A stretch of DNA of 64,000 nucleotides from Argentina anserina (taxonomy: Eukaryota; Streptophyta; Magnoliopsida; Rosales; Rosaceae): NCBI RefSeq assembly GCF_933775445.1, contig NC_065874.1:13721001-13785000 (forward strand). Direction: 5' to 3'. The position numbers and the translations under genes were made by a program. The notes under the pieces were generated by a model, which was given only the letters and a program-made list of their open reading frames with translations, was not told the origin of the DNA and searched no databases. Positions 14,014-24,200 of this stretch are shown here, in pieces (within the stretch, counting starts at the first letter, position 1; each line of letters opens with the position of its first letter).

Positions 14014-14198
14014 TGTTTCATGATGAAATAATTGTGTATTATTGAATGATATGGGGGCCTATATATAGGCATTACAAAACCACAATCCCGTAGGATTCGG
14101 AGTCCTAATCTATTATGGAGATGCTAATCTATGTCCTAACAGGAAACCTATTAGGCCAAGACACACAATGGTAGAATAGTAATTCTCCTGGAAAAACA
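14014..14198 (-). repeat. Copia 5' LTR
   Basis: This 185-bp LTR is the 5' one in the element's minus orientation. Its minus-strand start reads TGTTTTTCCAGG where the other LTR reads TGTTCCGGG, so it carries a small insertion. It is followed on the right by the tacata direct repeat (14199-14204). Confidence 0.9.
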
Positions 14199-14204
14199 TA
14201 CATA

Positions 14205-15812
14205 TTTTATTAGGTTTAGAATAAAACTATCGCATTATGAAGCAATTATATGAATGAAACTTCTCGGGATCGATCAACACCAGTCGATATGATCGGTATA
14301 TATATTTAGTGACCTTATAAAAAATTCATCTAATTCCGACCTCGTTTACCCGTCGGAATTTCTGGTAAACCGAAAACAACACTAATATGTCATAAGGGAA
14401 AACTCATTACCAAAATGCGAACACCGAAAGCCGTTTGCATATCTGAAATCACCTAATTTTTGTCACCGATTGTGTGCGGTCGCACCAAGGAAACCCATTT
14501 GGCAAAGCCCCGATCAATGAGGATTTTAATATGTCAAAACGCCTTTTTTTTGTTAACCGTAGGTACGGACGGTCAAACAATATCCAAAATGGACGAAATT
14601 TTAACGGGTTCCCTAAATATATATACTAATCACATCTGCTGGTGTCGATCAACCATATTTTGAACTTTAGTTATTGATCGCCGAAATGTCTACTAATGTA
14701 TCATAACCTTTATATTAGGTTTATAATAAAACTATCGCATTATGAAGCGACTATATGAAGAAAACTCCTCAGGATCGATCGACACTAGTTAATCTTATCA
14801 GTATATATATTTAGTGATCCTGTAAAAATTTCATCCAATTGGATCTCGTTTGACCGTCAGAATTTCCGGTAAACCGAAAACACCACTAATATGTCCTAAG
14901 GAATGACACATTACAAAGATTCGAACGCCGAAAGCCATTTTCATATCTAAAATCACTTATTTTTTTGTTACCTATCGTGCACGGTCACACATAGGAAACC
15001 TATTTAGCAAAGCCCCGGTTAATGCGGTTTCAATATGTCAAAACACCTCTTTTTTGGCTGACCGTAGGTACGAACGGTCAAACAATGTCCAAAACTGATG
15101 AAATGTTTACGGGGTTCCTAAATATATATACCGATCATATTTGTTAGTGTAGATCGACCATATTTCAAATTAGAGTTGGTGATCGCTTAAGTGTCATCTA
15201 ATATATCATAACCTTTATATAACGTTTAGAATAAAACTATCGCATTATGAAGCGACTATATGAATGAAATTTCTTGGGATCGATCGACACCTGCCGATGT
15301 GATCGGTATATATATTTAATGACCCTATAAAAATTTCATCCAATTCGGACCTCGTTTGACCGTCGGAATGTTCGGTAAATCAAAAACACCACTAATATGC
15401 CATAAAAGATGACCTATTACAAATATGCGAACGCCGAAAGCCGTTTGCATATCTGAAAATCACCTAATTTTTTTTAACTATCGTGCGCGGTCGCACGGAA
15501 GAAATCTATTTGGCAAAGCCGTGGTCAATAGAGTTTCAATATGTCAAAACGCCTATTTTTTAGTTGACCGTTGGTACGAACTGTCAAACCATGTCCAAAA
15601 CGGACGAAATGTTTACGGGTTCCCTAAATATATATACCGATCACATCTACTGGTATCGATCAAGCATATTTCAAACTAGAGTTGTCGATCGTCGAAGTGT
15701 CCACTAATGTATCATAACCTTTATATTAGGTTTATGATAAAACTACCACATTATGAAGCGACTATATGAATGAAACGTCTCGGAATCGATTGACAACATC
15801 TGATGTGATTAG

Positions 15813-15848
<36 letters not shown>

Positions 15849-16210
15849 TATATTTAGTGATCATTTTAAATTTTATCCAATTCGGATCTCATTTGACCGT
15901 CAGAATTTCCGGTAAACCAAAAACAACACTAATATGCCATAAGGAGGACCCATTAGCAAGATGCGAATGCGGAAAACTGTTTACAAATTTGAATCACCTA
16001 ATTTTTGTCACCGATCGTGCGTGGTCGCAACGGGGAAACCCATTTGGTAAAGCCCCGGTTAATGAGGTTTTATTATGTGAAAACGCCTCTTTTTTGGTTG
16101 ACCGTAGGTACAGACGATCAAACCATGTTCAAAACGGATGAAATTTTTACAGTGTCTCTAAATATATATATTGATCACATCTATTGGTGTTGATCAACAA
16201 TATTTTGAAA
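14205..16210. repeat. Four tandem modules of about 505 bp, each an inverted repeat
   Basis: The anchor just before AATAAAACTATCGCATTATG recurs at about 14211, 14716, 15221 and 15727, giving a period of 505-506 bp. The fourth unit carries an expanded TA tract and lacks its tail. Within each unit a left segment GATGTGATCGGTATATATAT is mirrored about 300 bp later by ATATATATACCGATCACATC. The mirror symmetry continues outward (GGATCGATCGACACC against GGTGTCGATCGACC) and inward (TCGTTTGACCGTC against GACGGTCAAACA). Each module is therefore an imperfect fold-back with arms of at least about 120 bp. Small open frames recur at the same phase in several units but carry no domain. No coding function is supported. 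Confidence 0.92.
15813..15853. repeat. (TA)n microsatellite in fourth module
   Basis: An interrupted TA tract of about 40 bp replaces the short TATATATAT of the other three modules, so it arose after the array was duplicated. Confidence 0.9.
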
Positions 16211-16524
16211 CTAGAATTTATTTGTGATTTTTTTAGAATGTTTTATAATAATTCTTTTATTGTTTCAAACCCTTAAATTAGAGTATTATATTGTTTTTCT
16301 AATACAAGTCTGCAAGGCCTGTCCCGGCCAGGCCCGCAAAAGCCCGCAATGCCTGCTTTAGGTGGACAAGCTTGAATATTCGTATTTTTGAAAATACCCG
16401 ACTCGGCCCATTGACGAGCCCTATACGGTATCTCTTAGAATTAATCAAATTTTCATTGATGATTAGGTAACCCCTTAGAATGAACCCAACAAAGAACTGA
16501 CTTAATGAGAAGAATATTTAGTAA

Positions 16525-16970
16525 GAACATTTCTATCAGTTTCTCTTAAAATTTTCTATTATTATTTTTTTTAAAAATTCTCTATTATAGAGGATGAAAA
16601 CACCAAATTTCTATAAAAAAATGCCTCGACTTCAATAACTTCTCTATTGTATTGTATAAAATTAAATGCAAATGTATATAATTAAATAAAAATCAAATTG
16701 AATCTCATAATGTCATAATTTATACTAAGATCAAAGAATGAGTGATAAATCATTCTTTTTTTTGGATTATTTTTTAGGATGGAGAGTGAATTTTTTTCTA
16801 AGAAATTATAAATTATTTTCAAAATTATACATATTTTGAAAAATCTAAAAATCTAGAGATTTTATTTCTCTCTCTTCTCACTTTCTCTATTATATTTTTC
16901 TAATATAATTGATATTTTTTCTTTATAATAGTTATTTGAGTTTTAGAGGATAGAGTTGTGGGAGATGCTG
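16525..16970. mobile_element. Tourist-like (PIF/Harbinger) MITE, copy 1
   Basis: It shares a long AT-rich body with 58901-59343, including CTCATAATGTCATAATTTAT, GATAAATCATTCTTTTTTTT and ATCTAGAGATTTT. The left end GAACATTTCTATCAGTTTCT and the right end GGGAGATGCTG are decayed versions of the GAGCATCTCTAATAG terminus seen in copy 2. No clear TTA duplication remains, so the ends are approximate. Confidence 0.75.
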
Positions 16971-18533
16971 TAGGGGGGGGACAACCCAAACCTCATTGGA
17001 AGAAATCCAAGAATATACAAATTAACAATACTTAACATATATTATATGTTTTGTAAGCACCAAAAGAAAAACTACTCTCGCAAATTACTTATGTTCGAAA
17101 GCATTTTTTTTTCAGACCAAAAAAAAAAAGCATATTTTTGAATGAGGAAAAAGAAACCCTTTCTGGTTGTGACCCACTATCCAAACTCCACAAATTCCTT
17201 AGTTGGAAATTTAGCATCAATCATGCAGATACTAATCCTACTTTAGGAAAAAGCCAACTCTCCGCATATGCCAACACGGCAACACCCCATATTAGCCTAG
17301 CCTGCACAAGAAACTTAAAAAATTGCACACAAAGTGCGGAGGCGGTGCAGTGCGTGACAAAGAGATATTCACATTATGAACTTTTATTTTGGTCTGCAAC
17401 ACCCACACCCTAAGGTATGTGACAAGTATTCCTTTCCCACAACCTTTTTTGAAGATCATATTGGGGTAAGATATTTGTCTCTATGAGGTAAAAGACTCAT
17501 TTACTGCAATTGTTATTAGCCTAACAGCTGAGAAAGGGGTAATCTGCATTGCAGAATATATTATTCATATTCTATACCGTCTGATAAACTCAGTTGAGGA
17601 TCTAAAATCTCAAAGGTTTTCATATGGTACATGAAACTGCCAATCAGAGATGAAATACTTAAGAGGTTGGAATCTATGTATGAAACCAATGATCAATGTC
17701 TCCAAATAATCTGTCAGTAGTTTTCAAAAGACAAAACAATGTTTTTAGCCATTGCTGATAATTACCAAAGTGTTTAGATCAAAGAATGTTTGTATTCCCA
17801 TACCTAACCTAATGCTAGATACTTGAAAAGTTAAGAGATGAACTTACACACCCTAATGACCAGACACACGTAATGGCAAGCAGTCTAGAAGCAGAAAAAC
17901 AATGAATAAATAACAGTTTAAGTTCATCAAATTACCAGACTTTTATGTTATTAGGGAAAATCAAAAAAGAAAAGAGGAAAGACCATCAATGGAAAAAGCC
18001 TCTGCCTTGTAAGACCAATAGTCTCTTGCTTCCAACGGACTGCAATAAAATATGAATGCATGATTTAGCTTGTTCAAAAGATTCTTGTATTGATGGTCCA
18101 GAATCCAGATTCATTATTATTATTATTATTTTTAATTTCCAAACACGTATTGTATTGATGAGATTTCTTTTATGAACAGTAAGCGTGGTAGTTATGAGAT
18201 TTCAATGGATTCTGCATAAGCAACAATTATCAATCAATCAGTCTCAACTCTCAAGTTTGAATGGGATAGGATTTTGCCACATTTTCCATAATACAGACTC
18301 AGCCTTGGGTTGCTTTCCAGATGTAATTTCTTCTTACCTATCAAGCAAGATGTAGCTAGAAAAGAAATATTCCCATCCCAATAAACTTTACATCCTTCCA
18401 ATACGCCCATGGAATTTGTCCTCTACTTTTTTATAAGGTCTTCTCTTCTTTCCCACTTTAAGAAGCCACAACCTCTCGAAACCTCTCCACCATAGACTCA
18501 GAATTTCAGCTCAATTCATCTCCAAAGTCTTCC
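16971..18533. other. Intergenic and upstream region of the small HSP
   Basis: AT-rich spacer. A 91-codon plus frame at 17138-17413 has no known domain and no supporting signals. A short ATT trinucleotide run is at about 18112-18130. The last 100 bp form the HSP promoter and leader. Confidence 0.45.
18431..18438 (+). promoter_or_regulatory. Candidate TATA box of the class VI small HSP
   Basis: TTATAAGG lies about 96 bp before the HSP start codon, which would give a leader of roughly 65-70 nt. I looked for perfect alternating GAA/TTC heat-shock elements upstream and saw only off-phase clusters (AGAAAAGAAATATTCCC near 18360). Confidence 0.4.
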
Positions 18534-19798
18534 ATGACTACCACCACTCACAAGAAGCTTGAAATTTTTACAGATGATCAAACTCCACAGAAATGGTGTG
18601 TTCTATTGAGAGAAGAAGTGTTCAAGAAGTTAATGTCACAAGGTAGTCCAATAGTGCACAAGGTGTTTGGTGGTGGATCATTTTTCAGTCCTCTTTTGTT
18701 TGGGAAATTCTTTGATCCATCTGATGCCTTTCCACTGTGGGAGTTTGAGTCAGATATCTTATTGTCTAGTCTAAGAAGCTCTGGCCAAAGCACTATTGAT
18801 TGGTTTCAGACAGATCAGGATTATGTTCTCAAAGCAGAACTACCAGGTAATCGATCAAGATCAATTACCAAGCTAGTAGTACTTTTATTCTCTAATATTT
18901 TTATATTTGTTTCAACGATAATTAACCATACCAACCAAGGAGACTTCCTATAGTATGTTGTTATAAATCATGCAAATTGTTGGCAGGCTGCAGGTTTCAA
19001 CCATACAAATTATTACAAACGTAAGGACAGTCTAGCTAGACATAATTCCTTAATTCACAAGTAAGACAAGGGGGAGGGGTTTCTTGTATATTTATTTATT
19101 TTTCAAGCTTTTATTTTATGTAAATTGATTGGCCTAAACAATCTAGTTTTATTACTGTAATCAAAAGTATTATCATTTTTTGAAGAAGTAAAACCAAAGT
19201 TTGATGATCATGGATAGATACATGCACCGGTTTATTACTCAAAAATTATTTCAAAATATTTCTGTCAGGGATATTTCTGTTTGTTTAAATCATATCTTGG
19301 CAAAGTTTAATAACTTTTACTAAGGTGGTTGATTTTTGACTATTTGGTCAAAGACTTACTAGCTCTCAACTTACTAAATTATATAGCTATGAACTTTTAC
19401 ATTAGTTAAACACTATTCGAGAGTTGAAGGGTAAGGCAGATTAAAATAGTTCAAACTAGAGACAATGTTCATGAAGCTAGTTTATTGATTAACACTAGAC
19501 TGTTGATTTTGGTGAAACAGGAGGAGGGAAAAACAGTGTTCAAGTGTATGCTGAAAATGGGAAGGTTTTGGAGATTAGCGGGCAGTGGAAACAGCAGCAG
19601 CCCAAGACAAACACTACAAGAGATTGGAGAAGTGAGCAGTGGTGGGAATATGGGTATGTAAGGAGGCTTGAGCTCCCACAAGATGCAGATTGGAGAAAGA
19701 TAGAGGCATATGTGACAAATGACCAGATGTTGGAAATCAAACTTCACAAGATCAAGAACCCCTTGGATTCTGATAATAATCAGAACGCAACTGCATAA
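18534..19798 (+). CDS. HSP21.7: Class VI small heat-shock protein (HSP21.7-like), 2 exons, 196 aa
   Basis: Alpha-crystallin-domain chaperone of the HSP20 family, expected to bind unfolding client proteins. Exons are 18534-18846 and 19521-19798, split by a 674-bp GT-AG intron in phase 1 (CCAG then GTAATC; acceptor GAAACAG). The ACD begins near STIDWFQTDQDYVLKAELPG and continues in exon 2 as SVQVYAENGKVLEISGQW, then YGYVRRLELPQDADWRKIEA and MLEIKLHKIKNP. The usual GVL box of cytosolic HSP20s appears as MLEIKLHK, in keeping with a divergent class. The N-terminal part (PQKWCVLLREEVFKKLMSQG) is characteristic of the 21.7-kDa class VI protein next to KATC in Arabidopsis. An intron is unusual for class I HSP20s but acceptable here. 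There is no signal or transit peptide, so it is probably cytosolic or nuclear. Confidence 0.88.
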
Positions 19799-19930
19799 GA
19801 TATGTGATGAAAGAATGAATCATTTTGCCTTTTAATTATTATCTTGACACTGCTGTAATGTAATTGTGTTGATTTTGTAACTACTGAATATTATGTATAA
19901 TTAAATAATATGGGCAAACGCAATATCAAC

Positions 19931-20003
19931 GGGGATGTAGCTCAGATGGTAGAGCGCTCGCTTAGCATGCGAGAGGTACGGGGATCGATACCCCGCATCT
20001 CCA
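19931..20003 (+). tRNA. trnA-AGC: tRNA-Ala (anticodon AGC)
   Basis: A 73-nt cloverleaf without intron or encoded CCA. The 7-bp acceptor stem pairs GGGGATG with CATCTCC and includes the G3:U70 wobble that marks alanine tRNAs. The anticodon AGC is at 19964-19966. The A box (TAGCTCAGATGG) and B box (GGGATCGATACCC, close to GGTTCGANTCC) are present. CAA triplets sit just upstream, as is usual for plant tRNA genes. TTTT at 20004-20007 and T6 at about 20015 can terminate Pol III. Confidence 0.97.
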
Positions 20004-20129
20004 TTTTGCAGCTCTTTTTTATTTTGTATTTTTCTCCCTTCTCCTTTCTTGTTTAACTTATACGGCTTGTCGTTCTATCAAACCCCAAACCCCAAGTATA
20101 CATCGAACCATTTATTGTTATTAATTTTG

Positions 20130-21263
20130 GGGTTAATTCCTCCTCTGGTACTTAAAGTATGACTACTTAGACAATTTGGTACCTGATGTATGAAAATGGA
20201 CAATTTGGTACCTGAAGTTCTCATTTGTAAGCCATTTTGGTACTTCTATCAATTTTGATAATATTTTAAGATTATTTTCGTCATTTCTAGCCATAAACTC
20301 ATTAAATTCACATTTTCTTCATTTCTTTCTATAATTGTCTCTCTTTGAAGATAATTAAATTGATATATCTACTTCACTTAACATCTACTTCACTTATATC
20401 GAAAATAATTTTTTTTCTTAATATACTTATTGTATTCTAATTATTTTTTCCAAAAGAAATAAATTGTCTTTATGCAATTATAATTTTTATTTAAATATTT
20501 TTTTAATTACTTATAATTTAAATTGATAGCTACATTATGAAAACTTATATACGTAAATCATCAAAGATACTAAGTGGATGAGTTATCAAAGTTTTAGTGA
20601 TAATTTAGAGGCAATTTGGATGTATTATGAAAAAAATAAGTAAAGTAGAGATAAGATGACGGAAATAACCCTGAAAATATGGTCAAAATTGACATAAGTA
20701 CCAAAAATGGCCTAAATTTGAGAACTTTAGGTATCAAATTGTCCGTTTTCATACCTCATGTACCAAATTGTCTAAGTAGTCAAATACAGGGGCAGAACTA
20801 CGTTGTAGGCTGGTAGGGCTGTAGCCCTACCGAAAATGAGCTTAATAGTTTACATATTAAATGTGAATCTCTACACTCTACTTGAGATTGTTCAGTTGGT
20901 TAAGACCAAGTTGATTAATTAAGTCCCGCCCACTTCTTAGGTCGAATCGCACATCTCACACTTATCTCTGTTTTTTTTTTTTGTCTGTTTTCCTTTCTCC
21001 TACCCAGTTCTTTTCTTCTTATTTTTTTTTCACTTCTTTTATATCACAATTTTCAATTAGTATATCTTATAGGGGCTAGACCATCTATATTTCTTCATTA
21101 TTTTTCCTCTTTTTCTTTAGTTACAACAAATTTCATATGCAATTTCTTTAATTAATTTGTTTCTGTAAAAAAAAAAATTTTGCCTTAAAAACTAGCCATA
21201 CCCAATGGTGGTTCCTGGTTCCGCCACTGGTCAAACATCAACTACTATAAGAGGAATTTACCC
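20130..21263. mobile_element. Mutator-type MITE with 9-bp target duplication, split by a hAT-type MITE
   Basis: The ends are GGGTTAATTCCTC and, reversed from the right, GGGTAAATTCCTC. The terminal inverted repeats extend well over 100 bp and include GACTACTTAGACAATTTGGT and GCCATTTTGGTACTT. The perfect 9-mer ttaattttg flanks both sides (20121-20129 and 21264-21272), as expected for MULE transposition. Without the inner hAT insertion and its duplication it is about 683 bp. There is no coding capacity. Confidence 0.9.
20787..21229. mobile_element. 443-bp hAT-type MITE nested in the mutator-type MITE
   Basis: The termini are CAGGGGCAGAAC and, reversed, CAGTGGCGGAACC, typical of hAT ends. The flanking 8-mers gtcaaata (20779-20786) and gtcaaaca (21230-21237) match at 7 of 8 positions. 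Removing the element rejoins the right inverted repeat of the outer MITE, which confirms the order of insertion. There is no coding capacity. Confidence 0.9.
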
Positions 21264-21272
21264 TTAATTTTG

Positions 21273-24200
21273 GGTGGATTTTCCGGTTAGAAGATCATTT
21301 TGCACCTTATGACTTGAACACAATCACCTAGATATATATGATCGAAGCACACTACTTGCCTAATTGTATCATGTAGACCACGCCACCACGGTGACAACAT
21401 ATATTTCTCTAACTATGGCCTAAATATATAGCTTTGGTTGTGCTCCTCGTCTCATTATTAAGCTCACATTCTACTTGCAAAAATGTTCTAGTCCACTGAC
21501 ATTATCTATGAAGTTTGAGATTTGAGGATGTGAATCCCATAAAGATTAGCAATTGTGTTGATGAGGATTTAGGTCTCTCCAACTATGACCGATCCAAAAT
21601 TTTCTGCATGAAATGACTACCATGCATCTAGATGACTTACTCTCAATTTGGAAAGAAAACAAAAATTGAGAATTCTACGTACTGTTTTCTTTGATACAAA
21701 GAATTCATTCTGAAGGGTTCTCGTATTTGATCTTTGAGCGTACGTTGTAGGTGATCCAACTCACTAACCTAGTTGTTCTTTTTCTTGTCTTGGGTCAAAC
21801 GGAATCTCACAAACTCGAAATTTAGTTAATAATTTCTAGTTATATAGGTCAACAAGCATATAGTAGTTAGGAGCCGCCCAAGCATTAGAAACTCAAAGTC
21901 TCGTTTGCTTGGATATCAAACTTAACGAATTGGTCATAAAAGAATAATTAATATAAACACATGCAACCGCCATTTGCCAGCAGTACGTACGTAAGAGGCA
22001 GATTAGGGTTTTTCATTAGTTTATTTGTTAGTTTTGGATTTAAGATGTAATCATTTCGATGATTAAGGAACTAGTGACGAACTGACGATCATGATTATAT
22101 AGTCCTATGCTCATTCCTCCAAAATTACTGTTAGTAGGTTAACATACCACAGTGATTACCTGCTGTTCGGGTTATTATGTTTGCTGATGATGAACATGCA
22201 ATAACGTAATAACTCGATCTGGTCGACTTACATACTTAGCCTTTATGAAGCCAAGCTTCCTCATTGCCATGATCACCACTGTCATTATTAATTGGACTAG
22301 AAACTGAACCTTCTGTATATCAAGTTGGAGCTAGCTGAAATAACCAAAATAATTAACAAAGTTAAAATCTAGAGATGGAATGATCTTTAATCTCTTAACA
22401 TTTTTCGTGAATTATGTAGACAATTTTAAACATTGTTGTACATTGAATAAACTAAAATCATTCCAAGACGTACGAAAGTAAGCAATTGATAAAAAAGGGC
22501 GACGATTCTTACTGACAACGTTACCGTGGAGAGCCCATTTTCTTGACATATCTGCATGACTGCATGAGCCAGTCGCAGCACCCAGCCATCATAACGACAT
22601 GAGATATTGCTAGAATTAATTCTCATCATTGATCGAGTTATGACATTCTGTAATCAAACGAGTATATTCTTCTGTAGTTGTTAAGTACGTACGATGGTTG
22701 ACAATTAGAAGAGTCGAAATCTCTCTATAGAGCTTTAGGGTTTCTGCTTTGTTTGTGCTTGAGATTTCATATTACGAAGCCGTAGCACATTGTCACCACA
22801 AAATAGGCTAATTAAGTACGTTGCTTCCATCTAAAGGCTAATTATATAAAGAACTAAAAGCTAGAAGCAGGGACCTCCTCTGGACCTCTACACACACAGA
22901 TACATTGCTATGCGATACATTTATATCTATAAGATAGGAAGAATTGAAGTATTTATTCCATATTTAGTAAAGAGAGGACCTGATCGATATTGCAGCATGC
23001 AGGAGCACATGAGCAGGCAAAGTGATGATAGGGTATATATGACCTAACTCTTTTCACATAGAAAATATTAGCAATTAAACACTTCAGCATATTTCTTTTT
23101 ACAAAGAGAAGGAAGAATAATCGATCTCAGGAGGGCGAGAGGTCTAGTTCATTAATAATTAGCACTGGCTGTAGAAGAAGCTTCTTAAAAGGTCTGGAGT
23201 TACTAATTAGATAGATCAGAAAGTGACACCCCCAGAATGCAGCTGAGCACCGAGAAATGAAAAGAAACACCAACAACTATATGTGCGTGAATCATTAAGA
23301 TATGAAGTTGCATCTTTTTTAATTGTATAATTAACTTTACCAAAGAAATGGGTACGTAGAATATAGCTTTGAGGGGAAATCAAAGTGAAAAATTCTTGGC
23401 CTCCATTTGACGCAAGTGAAAATGGTTTTTTAATTCTGATCGATCTGGTGGATAAAGTTGGGGATTATTTGGAGCTGGTCTTCGCTGGTTGCTTCAGCTA
23501 GGGGTTAGGAGATAGCAGAGAATGAACCATTTTACTAATTAATCAATAAGTGTGAACTGTGTGATTAATTTGTGCGTACGTATACATTACTGCTGTAAGC
23601 AGAAGACTGTACAAACAATGATTGTGCTTATGCATTAGTGGCATTATTATAAGAAACAACTAATTTGGTTACACCAAATGTTTCTAACTGAAGAATACGA
23701 ATATACGATCCATCGGGCGACCCCTTTCATTTAAGTTTTCTTTGAAGAAAAATATACATCTATATTATGTTGGTACAGATTACAGATAGATTAGGTTGGG
23801 ATTGGGACCAAGGGAGAAAACACGTACTTATCAAAGTATTTTAGTATGCACTATGCGAACTTGCGAACTTACAATTTTATTTGGATATTGGATAATTGCA
23901 AAGATAATGTTACGGCAAAGAAATGCCAAAAAAAATCATGAAACGCCATTAGGCAGAAGAAATTTCGTGTTCATAGCTAATCAATTGACATGATTAGAAG
24001 ATAAACTAAATTTTTAGGGAGACGACTACTAGTAGACGACAACAAATATGAAGCCCTCAAAATTACAAATGTGTCAATATAGAATAATGGACATCACCTT
24101 TTGACATCCATTTACGTATATGATGTCCTCTCTTAAGGTCTATTAGAGCTATAAATTGTGTTCCTCCAAATTACATATTTATCATCACTTTTGCGTACCC

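Larger units (their letters stand above)
7699..14198 (-). mobile_element. Degenerate Ty1/copia LTR retrotransposon, about 6.5 kb
   Basis: Two direct repeats of about 185 bp (7699-7882 and 14014-14198) begin TGTTTC and end in CA. They are bounded by the identical hexamer tacata at 7693-7698 and 14199-14204. Copia target duplications are usually 5 bp, so one base may match by chance. The element reads on the minus strand. Next to the 14014 LTR lies a primer-site-like stretch (CGTTATTACGCACTTTGCCC, minus strand). Next to the 7882 LTR edge lies a purine tract AATGGGGAG. Pol relics (9090-11069) lie in copia order. The 5' leader (about 12-14 kb) is CT-rich on the minus strand. Both LTRs carry TATATATA next to GGCC, a likely promoter box. 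LTR divergence and many stops show an old, inactive copy. It interrupts older repeats at the edge of the 505-bp modules. Confidence 0.9.
7605..16423. mobile_element. Possible hAT-like composite element hosting tandem modules and a copia insertion
   Basis: The left edge starts TAGAGATGTGAAACCC and is followed by GCCCG-rich sequence (7605-7690). The right edge is GCCCG-rich (16316-16423), and its reverse complement starts TAGGGCTCGTCAATGGGCC. Such TAGRG starts with GGCCCG-rich subterminal DNA are common in non-autonomous plant hAT elements. If the copia insertion (7699-14198) is removed, a unit of about 2.3 kb remains whose interior is the 505-bp module array. The weak points are that the flanking 8-mers (gtttagat and tacggtat) do not match and that the terminal similarity is modest. 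The boundaries are therefore inferred. Confidence 0.35.

Noticed and set aside
13580..14031. Gly/Arg-rich and Cys/Pro-rich frames in the copia leader
   Set aside because: They lie in the CT-rich 5' leader of the retrotransposon and show only compositional bias.
14460..16193. Small frames of similar sequence repeated in the 505-bp modules
   Set aside because: They recur only because the DNA repeats; stops and frame shifts differ among units and there is no protein motif.
14205..16210. Regular spacing considered as a CRISPR-like array
   Set aside because: The units are 505 bp with no short repeat/spacer pattern, and this is plant nuclear DNA.
17138..17413. 91-codon plus frame
   Set aside because: No domain, no nearby promoter or splice partner, and it sits in repeat-flanked AT-rich spacer.
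23125..23150. CTCAGGAGGGCGAGAGG, reminiscent of miR390
   Set aside because: It differs from the mature miRNA after the first ten or so bases and I found no pairing arm nearby.
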